A DNA stretch of 64,000 nucleotides from Burkholderia cepacia (GCF_029962485.1 NZ_CP073639.1:248001-312000), one strand, 5' to 3'. Counted from the stretch's first letter, positions 7,866-18,928 are shown. Numbers and translations: made by a program. The notes: a model not told the origin generated them from the sequence alone.

Positions 7866-9287
7866 ATGACGAACGCGGAACGCAATGCGTCCCCGATGAT
7901 AGAGAAGCACACGATCGGCTATGTGCCGCCCGCGGAGCGCCACGGCAAGGTGCGCGACCTGTTCACGCTCTGGTTCGGCGGCAACATCGCGCCGCTGCCG
8001 ATCGTGACCGGCGCGCTCGGCGTGCAGATGTTTCACCTGAACCTGATGTGGGGCATCGTCGCGATCGTCGTCGGCCAGGCCGTCGGCGGCGTGCTGATGG
8101 CGCTGCATTCCGCGCAGGGCCCGCAGATGGGCATCCCGCAGATGATCCAGAGCCGTGCGCAGTTCGGCTCGTGGGGCGCGCTGCTCGTCACGGTGATCGC
8201 GGCCGTGATGTACGTCGGCTTCTTCGCGTCGAACATCGTGCTCGCCGGCAAGTCGGTGCACGGCATCGCGTCGTCGGTGCCGGTGCCCGTCGGCATCGTG
8301 ATCGGCGCGGTGGGCTCGGGGCTGATCGGAATCGTCGGCTACCGGTTCATCCACATCCTGAACCGCATCGGTACGTGGGTGCTCGGCATCGGCATCTTCG
8401 TCGGCTTCTGGATGATCCTCACGCACGTGACGACCGACGATTTCCTGACGCGCGGCGGCTTCAACTTCGCGGGCTGGCTCGCGACGGTGTCGCTGTCGGC
8501 GTTGTGGCAGATCGCGTTCGCGCCGTACGTGTCGGACTATTCACGCTATCTGCCGGAAAACGTCGGCGTCGCATCGACGTTCTGGGCGACCTATCTCGGC
8601 TGCACGATCGGCTCGACGCTCGCGTTCATCTTCGGCGCGGTCGCGGTGCTCGCGGTGCCGGCCGGCATGGACACGATGGATGCCGTCAAGCAGGCGACGG
8701 GCCCGCTCGGCCCGTTGATGCTCGTGCTGTTCCTGCTGAGCGTGATCAGCCACAACGCGCTGAACCTGTACGGCGCGGTGCTCGCGGTGATCACGTCGGT
8801 TCAGACGTTCGCGTACAAGTGGATTCCGACCGCGAAGGCGCGTGCGGTGGTGTCGGTCGTGATCTTCGTCGGTTGCTGCTACGCGGCGATCGGCGCGTCG
8901 ACGAACTTCGTCGGCAACCTCGTCGATCTGGTGCTCGCGCTGCTGGTCGTGCTGGTGCCGTGGACGGCGATCAACCTGATCGACTTCTACGTGATCCACA
9001 AGGGCAAGTACGACATCAAGTCGATCTTCATGGTGGACGGCGGGATCTACGGCCGCTTCAATCCACAGGCGCTGCTCGCGTATGCGATCGGCATCCTCGT
9101 GCAGATTCCGTTCATGAACACGCCGATGTACGCGGGCCCGATTCCCGCGCATCTGGGCGGCGCGGATCTGTCGTGGCTCGTGGGATTGCTGCTGACGTCG
9201 CCGCTGTACTACTGGCTCGCGTCGCGCGACAGCGCGTACCGGCGCCGGCAGGGCGGTGCGCATCTGCCGCCGACGGCGGCGCGTTAA
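7866..9287 (+). CDS. NCS1-family permease (cytosine/purine/allantoin type)
   Basis: 473-residue inner-membrane transporter with about 12 hydrophobic helices. The opening contains LFTLWFGGNIAPLPIVTG, typical of CodB-like NCS1 carriers that take up nucleobases, allantoin, hydantoins or related N-heterocycles with H+ or Na+. ATG 7866 has AGGAG about 8 nt upstream; the open frame further upstream is not hydrophobic and not conserved. It is divergent from the LysR gene and near the monooxygenase/RidA/deacylase operon, so its cargo is probably that pathway's substrate. The exact substrate cannot be told. Confidence 0.85.
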   Translation: MTNAERNASPMIEKHTIGYVPPAERHGKVRDLFTLWFGGNIAPLPIVTGALGVQMFHLNLMWGIVAIVVGQAVGGVLMALHSAQGPQMGIPQMIQSRAQFGSWGALLVTVIAAVMYVGFFASNIVLAGKSVHGIASSVPVPVGIVIGAVGSGLIGIVGYRFIHILNRIGTWVLGIGIFVGFWMILTHVTTDDFLTRGGFNFAGWLATVSLSALWQIAFAPYVSDYSRYLPENVGVASTFWATYLGCTIGSTLAFIFGAVAVLAVPAGMDTMDAVKQATGPLGPLMLVLFLLSVISHNALNLYGAVLAVITSVQTFAYKWIPTAKARAVVSVVIFVGCCYAAIGASTNFVGNLVDLVLALLVVLVPWTAINLIDFYVIHKGKYDIKSIFMVDGGIYGRFNPQALLAYAIGILVQIPFMNTPMYAGPIPAHLGGADLSWLVGLLLTSPLYYWLASRDSAYRRRQGGAHLPPTAAR

Positions 9288-9298
9288 AGGAAGGGGAG

Positions 9299-9331
9299 GG
9301 CCGCCGCTTTGGTTGTGGCGCGGCGGCGGCC
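9299..9331 (+). terminator. GC stem-loop between convergent genes
   Basis: 9-bp stem GGCCGCCGC / GCGGCGGCC with a 15-nt loop, placed between the permease stop and the convergent oxidoreductase stop. There is no T-run, so strength is uncertain. Confidence 0.35.
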
Positions 9332-9388
9332 GGGGGAAGGAGTCGGGCAGGCGCGCGGTGAGCTACGCATCGCGCGCCTGCCCGTCGG

Positions 9389-11668
9389 TCAGACGACCGC
9401 CGAGCGCGCGACGCGTACCGGCACCGACTTGTACGACGGCGTGCCGCTTTCCTTGTCGATGTAGTCGAGCGGCACGAGCACGTTCGCTTCCGGGTAGTAC
9501 GCGCCGACCGACCCCGGCGCGATGTCGTACTCGATCGCGGTGATCTTCTCGAGGCGCAGCGTGCGGCCCGACGCGGTGATCGTCTCGATGTCGACGAGGT
9601 CGCCGTGCTCGAGTCCGTACTTCGCGAGATCGGCCGTGTTCATGAACAGCACGTCACGCCGCCCGAACACGCCGCGATAGCGGTCGTCGAGCCCGTAGAT
9701 CGTCGTGTTGTACTGGTCGTGGCTGCGCAGCGTGATCAGCCGCAATACCTGCTCGGCGCCGAGTACGTCCGCGTCTTCCTTCACGCCCTTGTAGACCGAG
9801 AACATCGCCTTGCCGGTCGGTGTGGGCCACACGCGCTCGGTGGGCGGCAGCGGCAGCCGGAAGCCGCCCGGCGTGCGGATGCGCTCGTTGAACGCCTCGA
9901 AGCCGGATACCGTACGGTCGATCAGGTCGCGGATGCGGTCGTAGTCGGCGATCAGGTCGAGCCATGCGACCTTGCTGTTCGGCAGCGTCGCATGCGCGAT
10001 CCCCGCGACGATCGCGGGCTCCGAGCGCAACTGGTCGGACGCCGGCTTGAGCTTGCCGGCCGACGCATGGACCATCGACATCGAATCCTCGACGGTGATC
10101 GACTGCCGGCCGGTAGCCTGCATGTCGAGCTCGGTGCGGCCGAGCACCGGCAGGATGAAGGTTTCCTTGCCGACCAGCAGGTGCGAACGGTTCAGCTTCG
10201 TGCCGAGATGCACGCTCAGGTCGAGCTTCGCCATCGCCGGGAACGACAGCTCGGGATCGGGCAGCGCGACCGCGAAGTTGCCGCCGAGGCACAGCAGCGC
10301 CTTCGCGGTGCCGTCGATCATGGCCTGCATCGCCTGCACGGCGTCGTGCCCGTGATGCGCGGGCGGCGTGAAGCCGCACACGTCCTCGATCTTCTTCAGG
10401 AACTCGGCCGACGGTTTCTCGGTGATGCCGACCGTGCGGTTGCCCTGCACGTTCGAATGGCCGCGCAGCGGGCACACGCCGGCGCCGGGTTTGCCGATGT
10501 TGCCGCGCATCAGCAGCAGGTCGGCGATCAGGCGCACGGTTGCCGTGCCCTTGTTGTGCTGCGTGACGCCCATCCCGTACGTGATGATGGTCGCGTTCGA
10601 CTTCGCGTACGCGAGCGCGACCTGTTCGAGCTGCGCCTGGCTGAGGCCGCTCGCGCGTTCGATGTCGTCCCACGACGTGGCTTCGAGGTCGGTCGAGAAC
10701 GCGTCGAAGCCGTTGGTGTGCTGCGCGATGAAGTCGCGGTCGAGCACGTCGCCGCGCTCGGCTTCGAGCTGCAGCAGCGCCTTCATGATGCCCTTCAGCG
10801 CGGCCGCGTCGCCGCCCGCGTCGACCTGGTAGTACGTCGACGCAATGCGCGTCGAGCCGAACGACGCCATCTCGATCATGTCCTGCGGATCGGCGAAGCG
10901 TTCGAGCGCGCGTTCGCGCAGCGGATTGAACACGATGATCGGCACATTGCGGCGCGAGCACTCGTGCAGCGTGCCCATCATCCGCGGGTGGTTCGTGCCG
11001 GGGTTGTGGCCGATCGAGATGATCAGCTCGCAGTGGTCGAAATCCTCCAGCGAGACGGTGCCCTTGCCGATGCCGATCGACTGCGGCAGGCCGACGCTGG
11101 TCGGCTCGTGGCACATGTTCGAGCAGTCGGGGAAGTTGTTGGTGCCGAGCTCGCGCGCGAACAGCTGGTACAGGTACGCGGCTTCGTTCGACGCGCGGCC
11201 CGACGTGTAGAACTCGACCTGCTCGGGCGGCAGCGCGCGCAGCACTTCGCCGATGCGCGCGAATGCGTCGTCCCATTCGATCGGGCGGAACGTGTCGCTT
11301 GCGCGGTCGTAGACGAGCGGATGCGTGAGCCGGCCCATGTTCTCCAGTTCGTAGTCCGACATGCGCAGCAGCGACGACACGGTGTTCGCCGCGAAGAACT
11401 CGGGCGTCACGCGCTTGGTCGTCGCTTCCCACGTGACGGCCTTCGCGCCGTTCTCGCAGAACTGGAACGTCGACTTGTGTTCCTTGTCGGGCCACGCACA
11501 GCCGGGGCAGTCGAAGCCGTCGGGCTGGTTGGTCCGCATCAGCACGATCGGCGCCTCGATGGTTTCCATCTGCGTACGCACCGCATCGGCTGTCGCGCGA
11601 AGCGCGCCCCAACCGCCGGCGGGCCCATCGTACTTCCTGATGCCTGGCACTTCGCGTCGATTTGTCAT
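9389..11668 (-). CDS. FdhF/YdeP-family molybdopterin oxidoreductase
   Basis: 759-residue protein of the molybdopterin-binding oxidoreductase superfamily, most like YdeP/FdhF-type proteins linked in E. coli to acid resistance. An N-terminal CPGC and a later FCENG suggest an atypical Fe-S site (C-x2-C-x13-C); the usual four-Cys spacing is not seen. NMCHEPTS is in the expected cofactor-binding region, and a C-terminal dinucleotide-binding domain (about 640-755) is present. ATG 11668 has GGAG 6 nt upstream; ATG 11680 is a less likely alternative. It lies downstream of the Clp gene on the same strand, about 120 bp away. The true electron donor and substrate are unknown. Confidence 0.85.
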   Translation of the reverse strand: MTNRREVPGIRKYDGPAGGWGALRATADAVRTQMETIEAPIVLMRTNQPDGFDCPGCAWPDKEHKSTFQFCENGAKAVTWEATTKRVTPEFFAANTVSSLLRMSDYELENMGRLTHPLVYDRASDTFRPIEWDDAFARIGEVLRALPPEQVEFYTSGRASNEAAYLYQLFARELGTNNFPDCSNMCHEPTSVGLPQSIGIGKGTVSLEDFDHCELIISIGHNPGTNHPRMMGTLHECSRRNVPIIVFNPLRERALERFADPQDMIEMASFGSTRIASTYYQVDAGGDAAALKGIMKALLQLEAERGDVLDRDFIAQHTNGFDAFSTDLEATSWDDIERASGLSQAQLEQVALAYAKSNATIITYGMGVTQHNKGTATVRLIADLLLMRGNIGKPGAGVCPLRGHSNVQGNRTVGITEKPSAEFLKKIEDVCGFTPPAHHGHDAVQAMQAMIDGTAKALLCLGGNFAVALPDPELSFPAMAKLDLSVHLGTKLNRSHLLVGKETFILPVLGRTELDMQATGRQSITVEDSMSMVHASAGKLKPASDQLRSEPAIVAGIAHATLPNSKVAWLDLIADYDRIRDLIDRTVSGFEAFNERIRTPGGFRLPLPPTERVWPTPTGKAMFSVYKGVKEDADVLGAEQVLRLITLRSHDQYNTTIYGLDDRYRGVFGRRDVLFMNTADLAKYGLEHGDLVDIETITASGRTLRLEKITAIEYDIAPGSVGAYYPEANVLVPLDYIDKESGTPSYKSVPVRVARSAVV

Positions 11669-11730
11669 GTGAATCTCCATGAGCCGGGCCCGGTGCGGGC
11701 GGCTCGGTTGCGCCATGTCGCGGCGTGGGG

Positions 11731-11755
11731 CGGCTCCGTCCGGCGGACGGAGCCG
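11731..11755. repeat. inverted repeat between clpG and oxidoreductase
   Basis: 10-bp perfect stem CGGCTCCGTC / GACGGAGCCG with a 5-nt loop. It is one of two consecutive hairpins in the clpG-oxidoreductase spacer. Confidence 0.5.
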
Positions 11756-11760
11756 GTCAT

Positions 11761-11790
11761 GCGTGCCCCGGATTGCAGGGCACGCGTTTT

Positions 11791-11792
<2 letters not shown>
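11761..11792 (+). terminator. stem-loop with T6, oriented to the plus strand
   Basis: GCGTGCCC / GGGCACGC stem followed by G and six T. On the plus strand it has terminator form, yet no plus-strand gene precedes it. On the minus strand it immediately follows the clpG stop with an A-run first, so it may end antisense transcripts or act as a processing hairpin. Confidence 0.5.
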
Positions 11793-14631
<2,839 letters not shown>

Positions 14632-15254
14632 GGTGGTCTGGCTCCTGTCTGTGAAGGTGGGTCGAAGGGTGAAGTCCCGATGCGGTGCGGCGCTCGCGCG
14701 TCCCGACCGCGTACATACGACGCGCGGCGCGGCGGCGCGCGTGCCGCGCCGGTGCGGTCGCGCAGCGCGCGCCGGCGTGGCGCACGGTCGCGGTCGGGGC
14801 AGGAAGCGCGAGTGCTGCAAGGAGCCCACGGCATCGCTTCGACTGCGTTCAAAATAGCGAATCGGCGGAGGCCATCCAAGACACAGTTCCACGCCGGACC
14901 GGCCGTGAATTGCACCCTCACATCGATGCGCGCGCGGGCGCCAAGGAGTACAGACGGGCGCGCACGCGGCGGCGCGGGCGTGCGCGGCGGGTGGGGGATG
15001 CGGTGCCCGGAAGCGGGGGCAAGCGGAACGCGAACGGCGCGCGGTGCGACATCGGCGCGCAGGGGGCCGGCCGCCGGCGCTCGGAAGGGGAAGCGGAGGG
15101 TCGCGCGCGGCATGACGCGCGCACCGGTGGCGTGGGCGAACCGGTTACGTCCGGCCGCGCACGCACCGCAGCCGATGCGTGCCGTAGGGCCGGCGAAGGA
15201 GAGGGCGGGTTGCACGGATCGGGCCGGACATGGCGCAACCGTGGGGAACCGCGA
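14632..15254. other. gene-free spacer upstream of clpG
   Basis: About 620 bases, very GC-rich, between clpG and the encapsulin operon's last gene. ORFs here are arginine/alanine/proline-rich shadows. The only supported element is a possible promoter at 14851-14879. Confidence 0.5.
14851..14879 (-). promoter_or_regulatory. possible sigma-70-type promoter for clpG
   Basis: Reverse strand reads TTGGAT, 17 bases, TATTTT in a local AT-rich patch, about 220 bases before the clpG start. A CTTGGAT overlap resembles a heat-shock -35, but no CCCCAT-like -10 is present. Confidence 0.35.
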
Positions 15255-15524
15255 TCAGTCGGAGAGTTTCATCGCGAGCCGTTGCCGGGCGATCTGCTTC
15301 ACGTCGGTCGCCAATGCCGCATTCGGCAGACCATTGGCCCAGACGGAGAACGAATCCTCGATCAGGTTGCGCGTGTCGGGCGGCAACTCGGCCAGCATCA
15401 ATGACACGACGGTAAACAGCACGGCTGTGCCGCCAGCCTGGCTGCCCGCGTTCGCGTCGACGGTCCGCTTCAACGTGTCGACCGACGCGTGCAGCGCCTG
15501 CAGTGCATCATTCGTATCGCTCAT
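15255..15524 (-). CDS. small unknown protein, third gene of encapsulin operon
   Basis: 89-residue protein starting MSDTNDALQALHASVDTLKRTVDAN, predicted mostly helical, with a heptad-like N-terminus and a hydrophobic middle (AVLFTVVSLMLAELPP). GGAGAG lies 7 nt before ATG 15524; the longer reading to 15614 is proline/arginine-rich and was dropped. It lies 108 bp after the encapsulin gene on the same strand, so it is probably co-transcribed. Its C-terminus (RQRLAMKLSD) is not a clear encapsulin cargo-loading peptide. It could be a secondary cargo, an accessory protein or unrelated. I do not recognise a family. Confidence 0.7.
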   Translation of the reverse strand: MSDTNDALQALHASVDTLKRTVDANAGSQAGGTAVLFTVVSLMLAELPPDTRNLIEDSFSVWANGLPNAALATDVKQIARQRLAMKLSD

Positions 15525-15632
15525 GACAATCTCTCCATGCAGGATGGGCTCGATCGGCGACGAACATGCGGCCGGCAGTGCGGCCGGTCGCGCGCGACGC
15601 CCGGGCTCGGGCATCGCATGCGGGCAGCAGGG

Positions 15633-16448
15633 TCAGGCCGCCGTATTGCCCTGCGGCGCCACGGCCACCGATGCTTCGCTCGTCAGCATCAGGAACGTGA
15701 ACGTCTCGCGCAGGTACAGGCGGACGCCCTTGTCGGTGTGGCTCGTGTAGCCGATCGATACGTCTTCCCCGAGGTGCAGCTCGTAGTCGCCGCCGCGCAT
15801 GGACAGCACGCAGCCGCCGCTGATCGCCGGCGCCCAGATGATCTCGCCGCTAACGATGCGTTTGATATGGCCAAGGACCGGATAGCCCTGGTCGCGCGCT
15901 TCGCTGAGCGCGGTGTAGGCGTCCGAGCCGAGTACGACCGAGTACGGACCGTCGACACCGGCGAGGCGCAGTGCCTCGAGCGCGTCGCTGATCGCGTCCG
16001 GATACGCGCTGACGTCCGCCGGCAGCGTGAGTTTGCGGTTCGACGTGCCTTCGCGGATGCCGACGATGCCGGCGGCCTGATAGCCGTCGAAAATCGCGTT
16101 GTCCTCGGCGAACGCGAGCCGCTGCGCGGCTTCCTTCGCCGGTTGCCAGTCGGCGTCGCGCGCGCCGCGCTCGACGCTGTCGATCGCCTCGCGGCTCAGT
16201 TCGAACGGCACCGTCAGCTCGACGATCGTGCGCACTTCGCGCAGCCGCGCGTTCACGTGCTCGCGCGGCGCGGCGACCGCCAGCAGGTGCCCCGTGCCGA
16301 CGGCCGACAGTTCGGGGCCCTCGGGGCCATCGACGTCGACGACGCGGCGGCCGGCCACCGAACGCTTGAAGGTGCGCGCCACCTCCTCCTCGATTTGTTC
16401 CCAGGCGGACGACGAGATCGGGGCGAGTTCGCGGTGCAGGTTATTCAT
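15633..16448 (-). CDS. family 1 encapsulin shell protein
   Basis: 271 residues, the usual length of family 1 encapsulins (linocin-M18/CFP29-like, HK97 phage capsid fold), which assemble into icosahedral protein nanocompartments in the cytoplasm. The N-terminus (MNNLHRELAPISSSAWEQIE), the E-loop/P-domain segments and the C-terminal strand (RLYLRETFTFLM) match the family. Its ATG overlaps the last 8 bases of the peroxidase gene, and AAGGAACC lies upstream within that gene, so shell and cargo are translated together. Cargo is the DyP peroxidase encoded just before it, which carries the loading peptide. Confidence 0.93.
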   Translation of the reverse strand: MNNLHRELAPISSSAWEQIEEEVARTFKRSVAGRRVVDVDGPEGPELSAVGTGHLLAVAAPREHVNARLREVRTIVELTVPFELSREAIDSVERGARDADWQPAKEAAQRLAFAEDNAIFDGYQAAGIVGIREGTSNRKLTLPADVSAYPDAISDALEALRLAGVDGPYSVVLGSDAYTALSEARDQGYPVLGHIKRIVSGEIIWAPAISGGCVLSMRGGDYELHLGEDVSIGYTSHTDKGVRLYLRETFTFLMLTSEASVAVAPQGNTAA

Positions 16449-17508
16449 GGGTTTTGGTTCCTTTCAGCGAGCCGATTTTCAGCGAGCCGTCGCGATGCGG
16501 CGCGGACGACGAGGATTCCGGTTGTGCTGCGTTGGCAGCCGGCGCCGCGCGGTCGGCGAGCGCTTCGAGCAGGTCGGCCGACGGCACGAAGAACAGCGAG
16601 CCGGTGACCGCGCGGCTGTAGTCGAGCAGGCGGTCGTAGTTGCCCGGCGGGCGGCCGACGAACATGTTCTCGAGCATTTGCTCGATCGGCGCCGGCGAGC
16701 GCGCATAGCCGATGAAAAAGGTGCCGAACTCGCCTGCGCCCGGGCGCCCGAAAGGCATGTTGTCGCGCAGGATCTTCACTTCCTGGCCGCCTTCGTCGAG
16801 CGTGGTCAGCGAGCTGTGCGAGCACGACGGCTTCACGTCCGGCGCGAGTTCGATGTCGGACAGCTTGGTGCGGCCGATGATGCGTTCCTGCGTCTCGACC
16901 GCGAGCGCGTTCCAGCCGGCCATGTCGTGCAGGTACTTCTGCACGATCACGTAGCTGCCGCCCGTGAATTCCGCGTCCTCGTCGCCGATTACCGTGAAGT
17001 CGACCGCCTCGCGGCCTTCCGGGTTCTCGGTGCCGTCGACGAAGCCGATCATCGCGCGCTGGTCGAAATTGCGGAAGCCGTGCACCTCGTCGACGACGGT
17101 CACCGCATCGCCGAGCGCGCCGAGCAGTTGCGTCGCGAGTTCGAAGCACAGGTCCATCGCTTCGGCGCGGATGTGCAGCAGGATATCGCCGGGCGTCGCG
17201 ACCGCGACGCGCTGGCCGGCGCCGAATTCGCGGAACGGATGCAGCGACGCGGGGCGCGGATCGCCGAACAGCGCATCCCACGCGTCGGCGCCGAAGCCGC
17301 ACACGCACGTGAGGTTGCCGCCCGGCACGCGCTTGCCGACTGAGCGCACGAGCGCGGCGATGTCGCCGCACCATGAACGAATCGTGTCAGCGTGATCGGC
17401 ACCGGGATTGATCGTCGCCACGAGGAAGATCGCGCTGCGCGTGATCGTGCTGTGAACGGCCTGGGAGAGCGGGGGAGGAGTCTGCATCGCGGCCTGCCGG
17501 TCAGTCAT
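16441..17508 (-). CDS. DyP-type peroxidase with encapsulin cargo-loading peptide
   Basis: 355-residue heme peroxidase. The DyP distal motif is present (GFVDGTENP, catalytic Asp), as are a proximal-His region (PSCSHSS) and a conserved distal Arg region (FFIGYARSP). After a flexible Ala/Ser-rich linker the protein ends with SLKIGSLKG (residues 342-350), a textbook family 1 encapsulin targeting peptide. It should oxidise phenolic or dye-like substrates with H2O2 inside the shell. Start 17508 has no strong Shine-Dalgarno; ATG 17487 (Met8, AGG upstream) is an alternative. It is first gene of the encapsulin operon. Confidence 0.93.
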   Translation of the reverse strand: MTDRQAAMQTPPPLSQAVHSTITRSAIFLVATINPGADHADTIRSWCGDIAALVRSVGKRVPGGNLTCVCGFGADAWDALFGDPRPASLHPFREFGAGQRVAVATPGDILLHIRAEAMDLCFELATQLLGALGDAVTVVDEVHGFRNFDQRAMIGFVDGTENPEGREAVDFTVIGDEDAEFTGGSYVIVQKYLHDMAGWNALAVETQERIIGRTKLSDIELAPDVKPSCSHSSLTTLDEGGQEVKILRDNMPFGRPGAGEFGTFFIGYARSPAPIEQMLENMFVGRPPGNYDRLLDYSRAVTGSLFFVPSADLLEALADRAAPAANAAQPESSSSAPHRDGSLKIGSLKGTKTHE

Positions 17509-17884
17509 GTCGGGACGGACGGGCCGCGGCTGCCGCGGCGCGCGAGGGCGCTCGGTTGAACTGTGTCATGCGACTGTTCTCTTTGTGACATGCGGATGAA
17601 GGACGTTGCGCGGGCATCGCGCAACGGGCCGCAGCAGCGGCGGCCGGCCGCCCGGCGCGTGACCTGCCCGCACCGCGTAACGTCGTCGAGCATGCAATCT
17701 AGCAGCTTCGGCAGGTCTTTGGAACACGTATCGTCAATCTGTCATTCGATTGCGTCAAACAGGGCCGGATTTTGCGCGGGGCCCGCGCAGCTGTACTCCT
17801 GGCGCCCACGGCGCTGTGCTCTTGAGCGTGCGTGCCGCGTGCAGTAGATTAGGTCCCGCTGCGCCGCCGACGAGGAGCGTCACC
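17509..17884. other. divergent promoter region, encapsulin operon / HTH gene
   Basis: 376 bases between the peroxidase start and the LysR-like gene. The 17690-17770 part is AT-richer and likely holds both promoters; no convincing -35/-10 pair was found. TGTCA (17564-17568) and TGACA (17586-17590) form a short inverted pair near the peroxidase start. Confidence 0.4.
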
Positions 17885-18232
17885 ATGAACCTGCTGGAAG
17901 CGATGCGAGTGTTTGTCGCGGTGGTCGAGCACGGCGGCCTGTCCGGCGCCGCGGCGGAGCTGAGGCTCGGCGAGGCGCAGGTGAGCGAGCGGATCGATTC
18001 GCTCGAACGCTATCTCGGCTGCCGCCTGCTGCTGTGCCGCGAGCACGACGATGTGGCCTGCACCGACGCGGGCGACGCGTTCCACGTGTGCTGCCGCCGC
18101 ACGCTGTCCGCGGTCGAGCAGGCGACCGGTGTGGCTCATGTGCCTGTGCCGGATGCATGCGATGCCGCGCATTGCCCCGATTTCCCGCCGCCAGGCGCCG
18201 CTTACGCCCCCTCACACCGACTGTCGCCTTGA
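17885..18232 (+). CDS. LysR-like DNA-binding domain without effector domain
   Basis: 115-residue protein. Residues 1-60 (MNLLEAMRVFVAVVEHGG..., LSGAAAELRLGEAQVSERI) are a typical LTTR helix-turn-helix, but the ~200-residue ligand-binding domain is missing. The remaining 50 residues are Pro/Ala/Cys-rich and unlike LTTRs. GAGGAG lies 7 nt before ATG 17885. The stop overlaps the likely TTG start of the PsiE-like gene. It is divergent from the encapsulin operon and might regulate it. It may be a genuine mini-regulator or a decayed LysR gene that kept its start. Confidence 0.7.
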   Translation: MNLLEAMRVFVAVVEHGGLSGAAAELRLGEAQVSERIDSLERYLGCRLLLCREHDDVACTDAGDAFHVCCRRTLSAVEQATGVAHVPVPDACDAAHCPDFPPPGAAYAPSHRLSP

Positions 18233-18678
18233 ATACGTCTACCATTTCCTGTTCGCCGGCCGAGCGCATCCGTCGCCGTTTCGGTCACTTCCTTCACGCG
18301 GCCGAGCTGGCCGGGTTGATCGTGATCGGGCTCGCGACCGCGTTCGCGATGACGCAGGAAGCGTGGAAGGTCGTGCTCGCGGGCGAGGTGTCGCTGACCG
18401 ACCTGCTGCTGATGTTCCTGTATCTGGAAGTGCTCGCGATGGACGTGCGTTACCTGCGGCTCGGCCGGCTGCCGGTGCGGTTTCCTCTGTTCATTGCGAT
18501 GACGTCGCTTGCACGCGACCTGATCCTGCGCGGCGCGACCGACAGCCCCGAGCGGATGCTGATGACGACCTTCGGGATCGTGCTGCTCGCGGTCGGCGTG
18601 CTGATCCTCAGTTTCGGGCAGCATCGCTTTCCGGCGGACGTCGACGATGTCGAGGACGATGTGCACGCGCGCAGGTAA
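18229..18678 (+). CDS. PsiE-like phosphate-starvation-inducible membrane protein
   Basis: 149-residue protein with four hydrophobic segments (for example AELAGLIVIGLATAFAM, LLLMFLYLEVLAM and GIVLLAVGVLILSF) and the basic motifs between them typical of the PsiE family, whose biochemical role is unknown. The first ATG (18349) would remove helix 1, so the TTG at 18229, overlapping the TGA of the preceding gene (TTGA), is the more likely start; no clear Shine-Dalgarno is present, consistent with coupling. It should be in the inner membrane. Confidence 0.7.
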   Translation: MNTSTISCSPAERIRRRFGHFLHAAELAGLIVIGLATAFAMTQEAWKVVLAGEVSLTDLLLMFLYLEVLAMDVRYLRLGRLPVRFPLFIAMTSLARDLILRGATDSPERMLMTTFGIVLLAVGVLILSFGQHRFPADVDDVEDDVHARR

Positions 18679-18686
18679 CCGGCAAG

Positions 18687-18702
18687 CGGCATGACGCTTG
18701 CG
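18687..18702 (+). promoter_or_regulatory. possible sigma-54 (-24/-12) promoter
   Basis: CGGCAT-GACGC-TTGCG has GG and GC elements exactly 10 bases apart and a full TTGC, close to the sigma-54 consensus (TGGCAC-N5-TTGC). It lies 29 bases before ATG 18731, leaving room for the GGAGG site. A chance match is possible. Confidence 0.35.
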
Positions 18703-18730
18703 TTCGCCATGTTTCCGCAGGAGGTGTTGC

Positions 18731-18928
18731 ATGAAACCGCAATCCGTCGCAACGACGCAGGCCATCGAATTGCAGCGCGCATCGTCGGACGCCTACCGGC
18801 AGGCACGCGACGCGTACGACGCCGATGCCGCGCGCGCACGTGCGCCATCGGTCGCCGGGCTGCAGCAGGCGGCCGCGCATGCGTATGCCGATGCGGCCCG
18901 CGCACGCGTCGCGGCAACGGGCATCTGA
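18731..18928 (+). CDS. small Ala-rich helical protein, unknown
   Basis: 65 residues, rich in Ala, Arg and Tyr, predicted helical throughout, with two rough internal repeats (DAYRQARDAYDADAARAR and HAYADAARARVA). A strong GGAGG precedes ATG 18731. It lies between the PsiE-like and DUF1269 genes on the same strand. No family recognised. Confidence 0.6.
   Translation: MKPQSVATTQAIELQRASSDAYRQARDAYDADAARARAPSVAGLQQAAAHAYADAARARVAATGI

Noticed and set aside
7470..8426. 320-residue N-terminal extension of the LysR frame
   Set aside because: His/Asp/Arg-rich shadow of the permease gene; LTTR homology begins at GTG 7469.
14851..14879. Heat-shock (sigma-32) promoter for clpG
   Set aside because: A CTTGGAT is present but no CCCCAT-like -10 at the right distance; listed only as a possible sigma-70 type.
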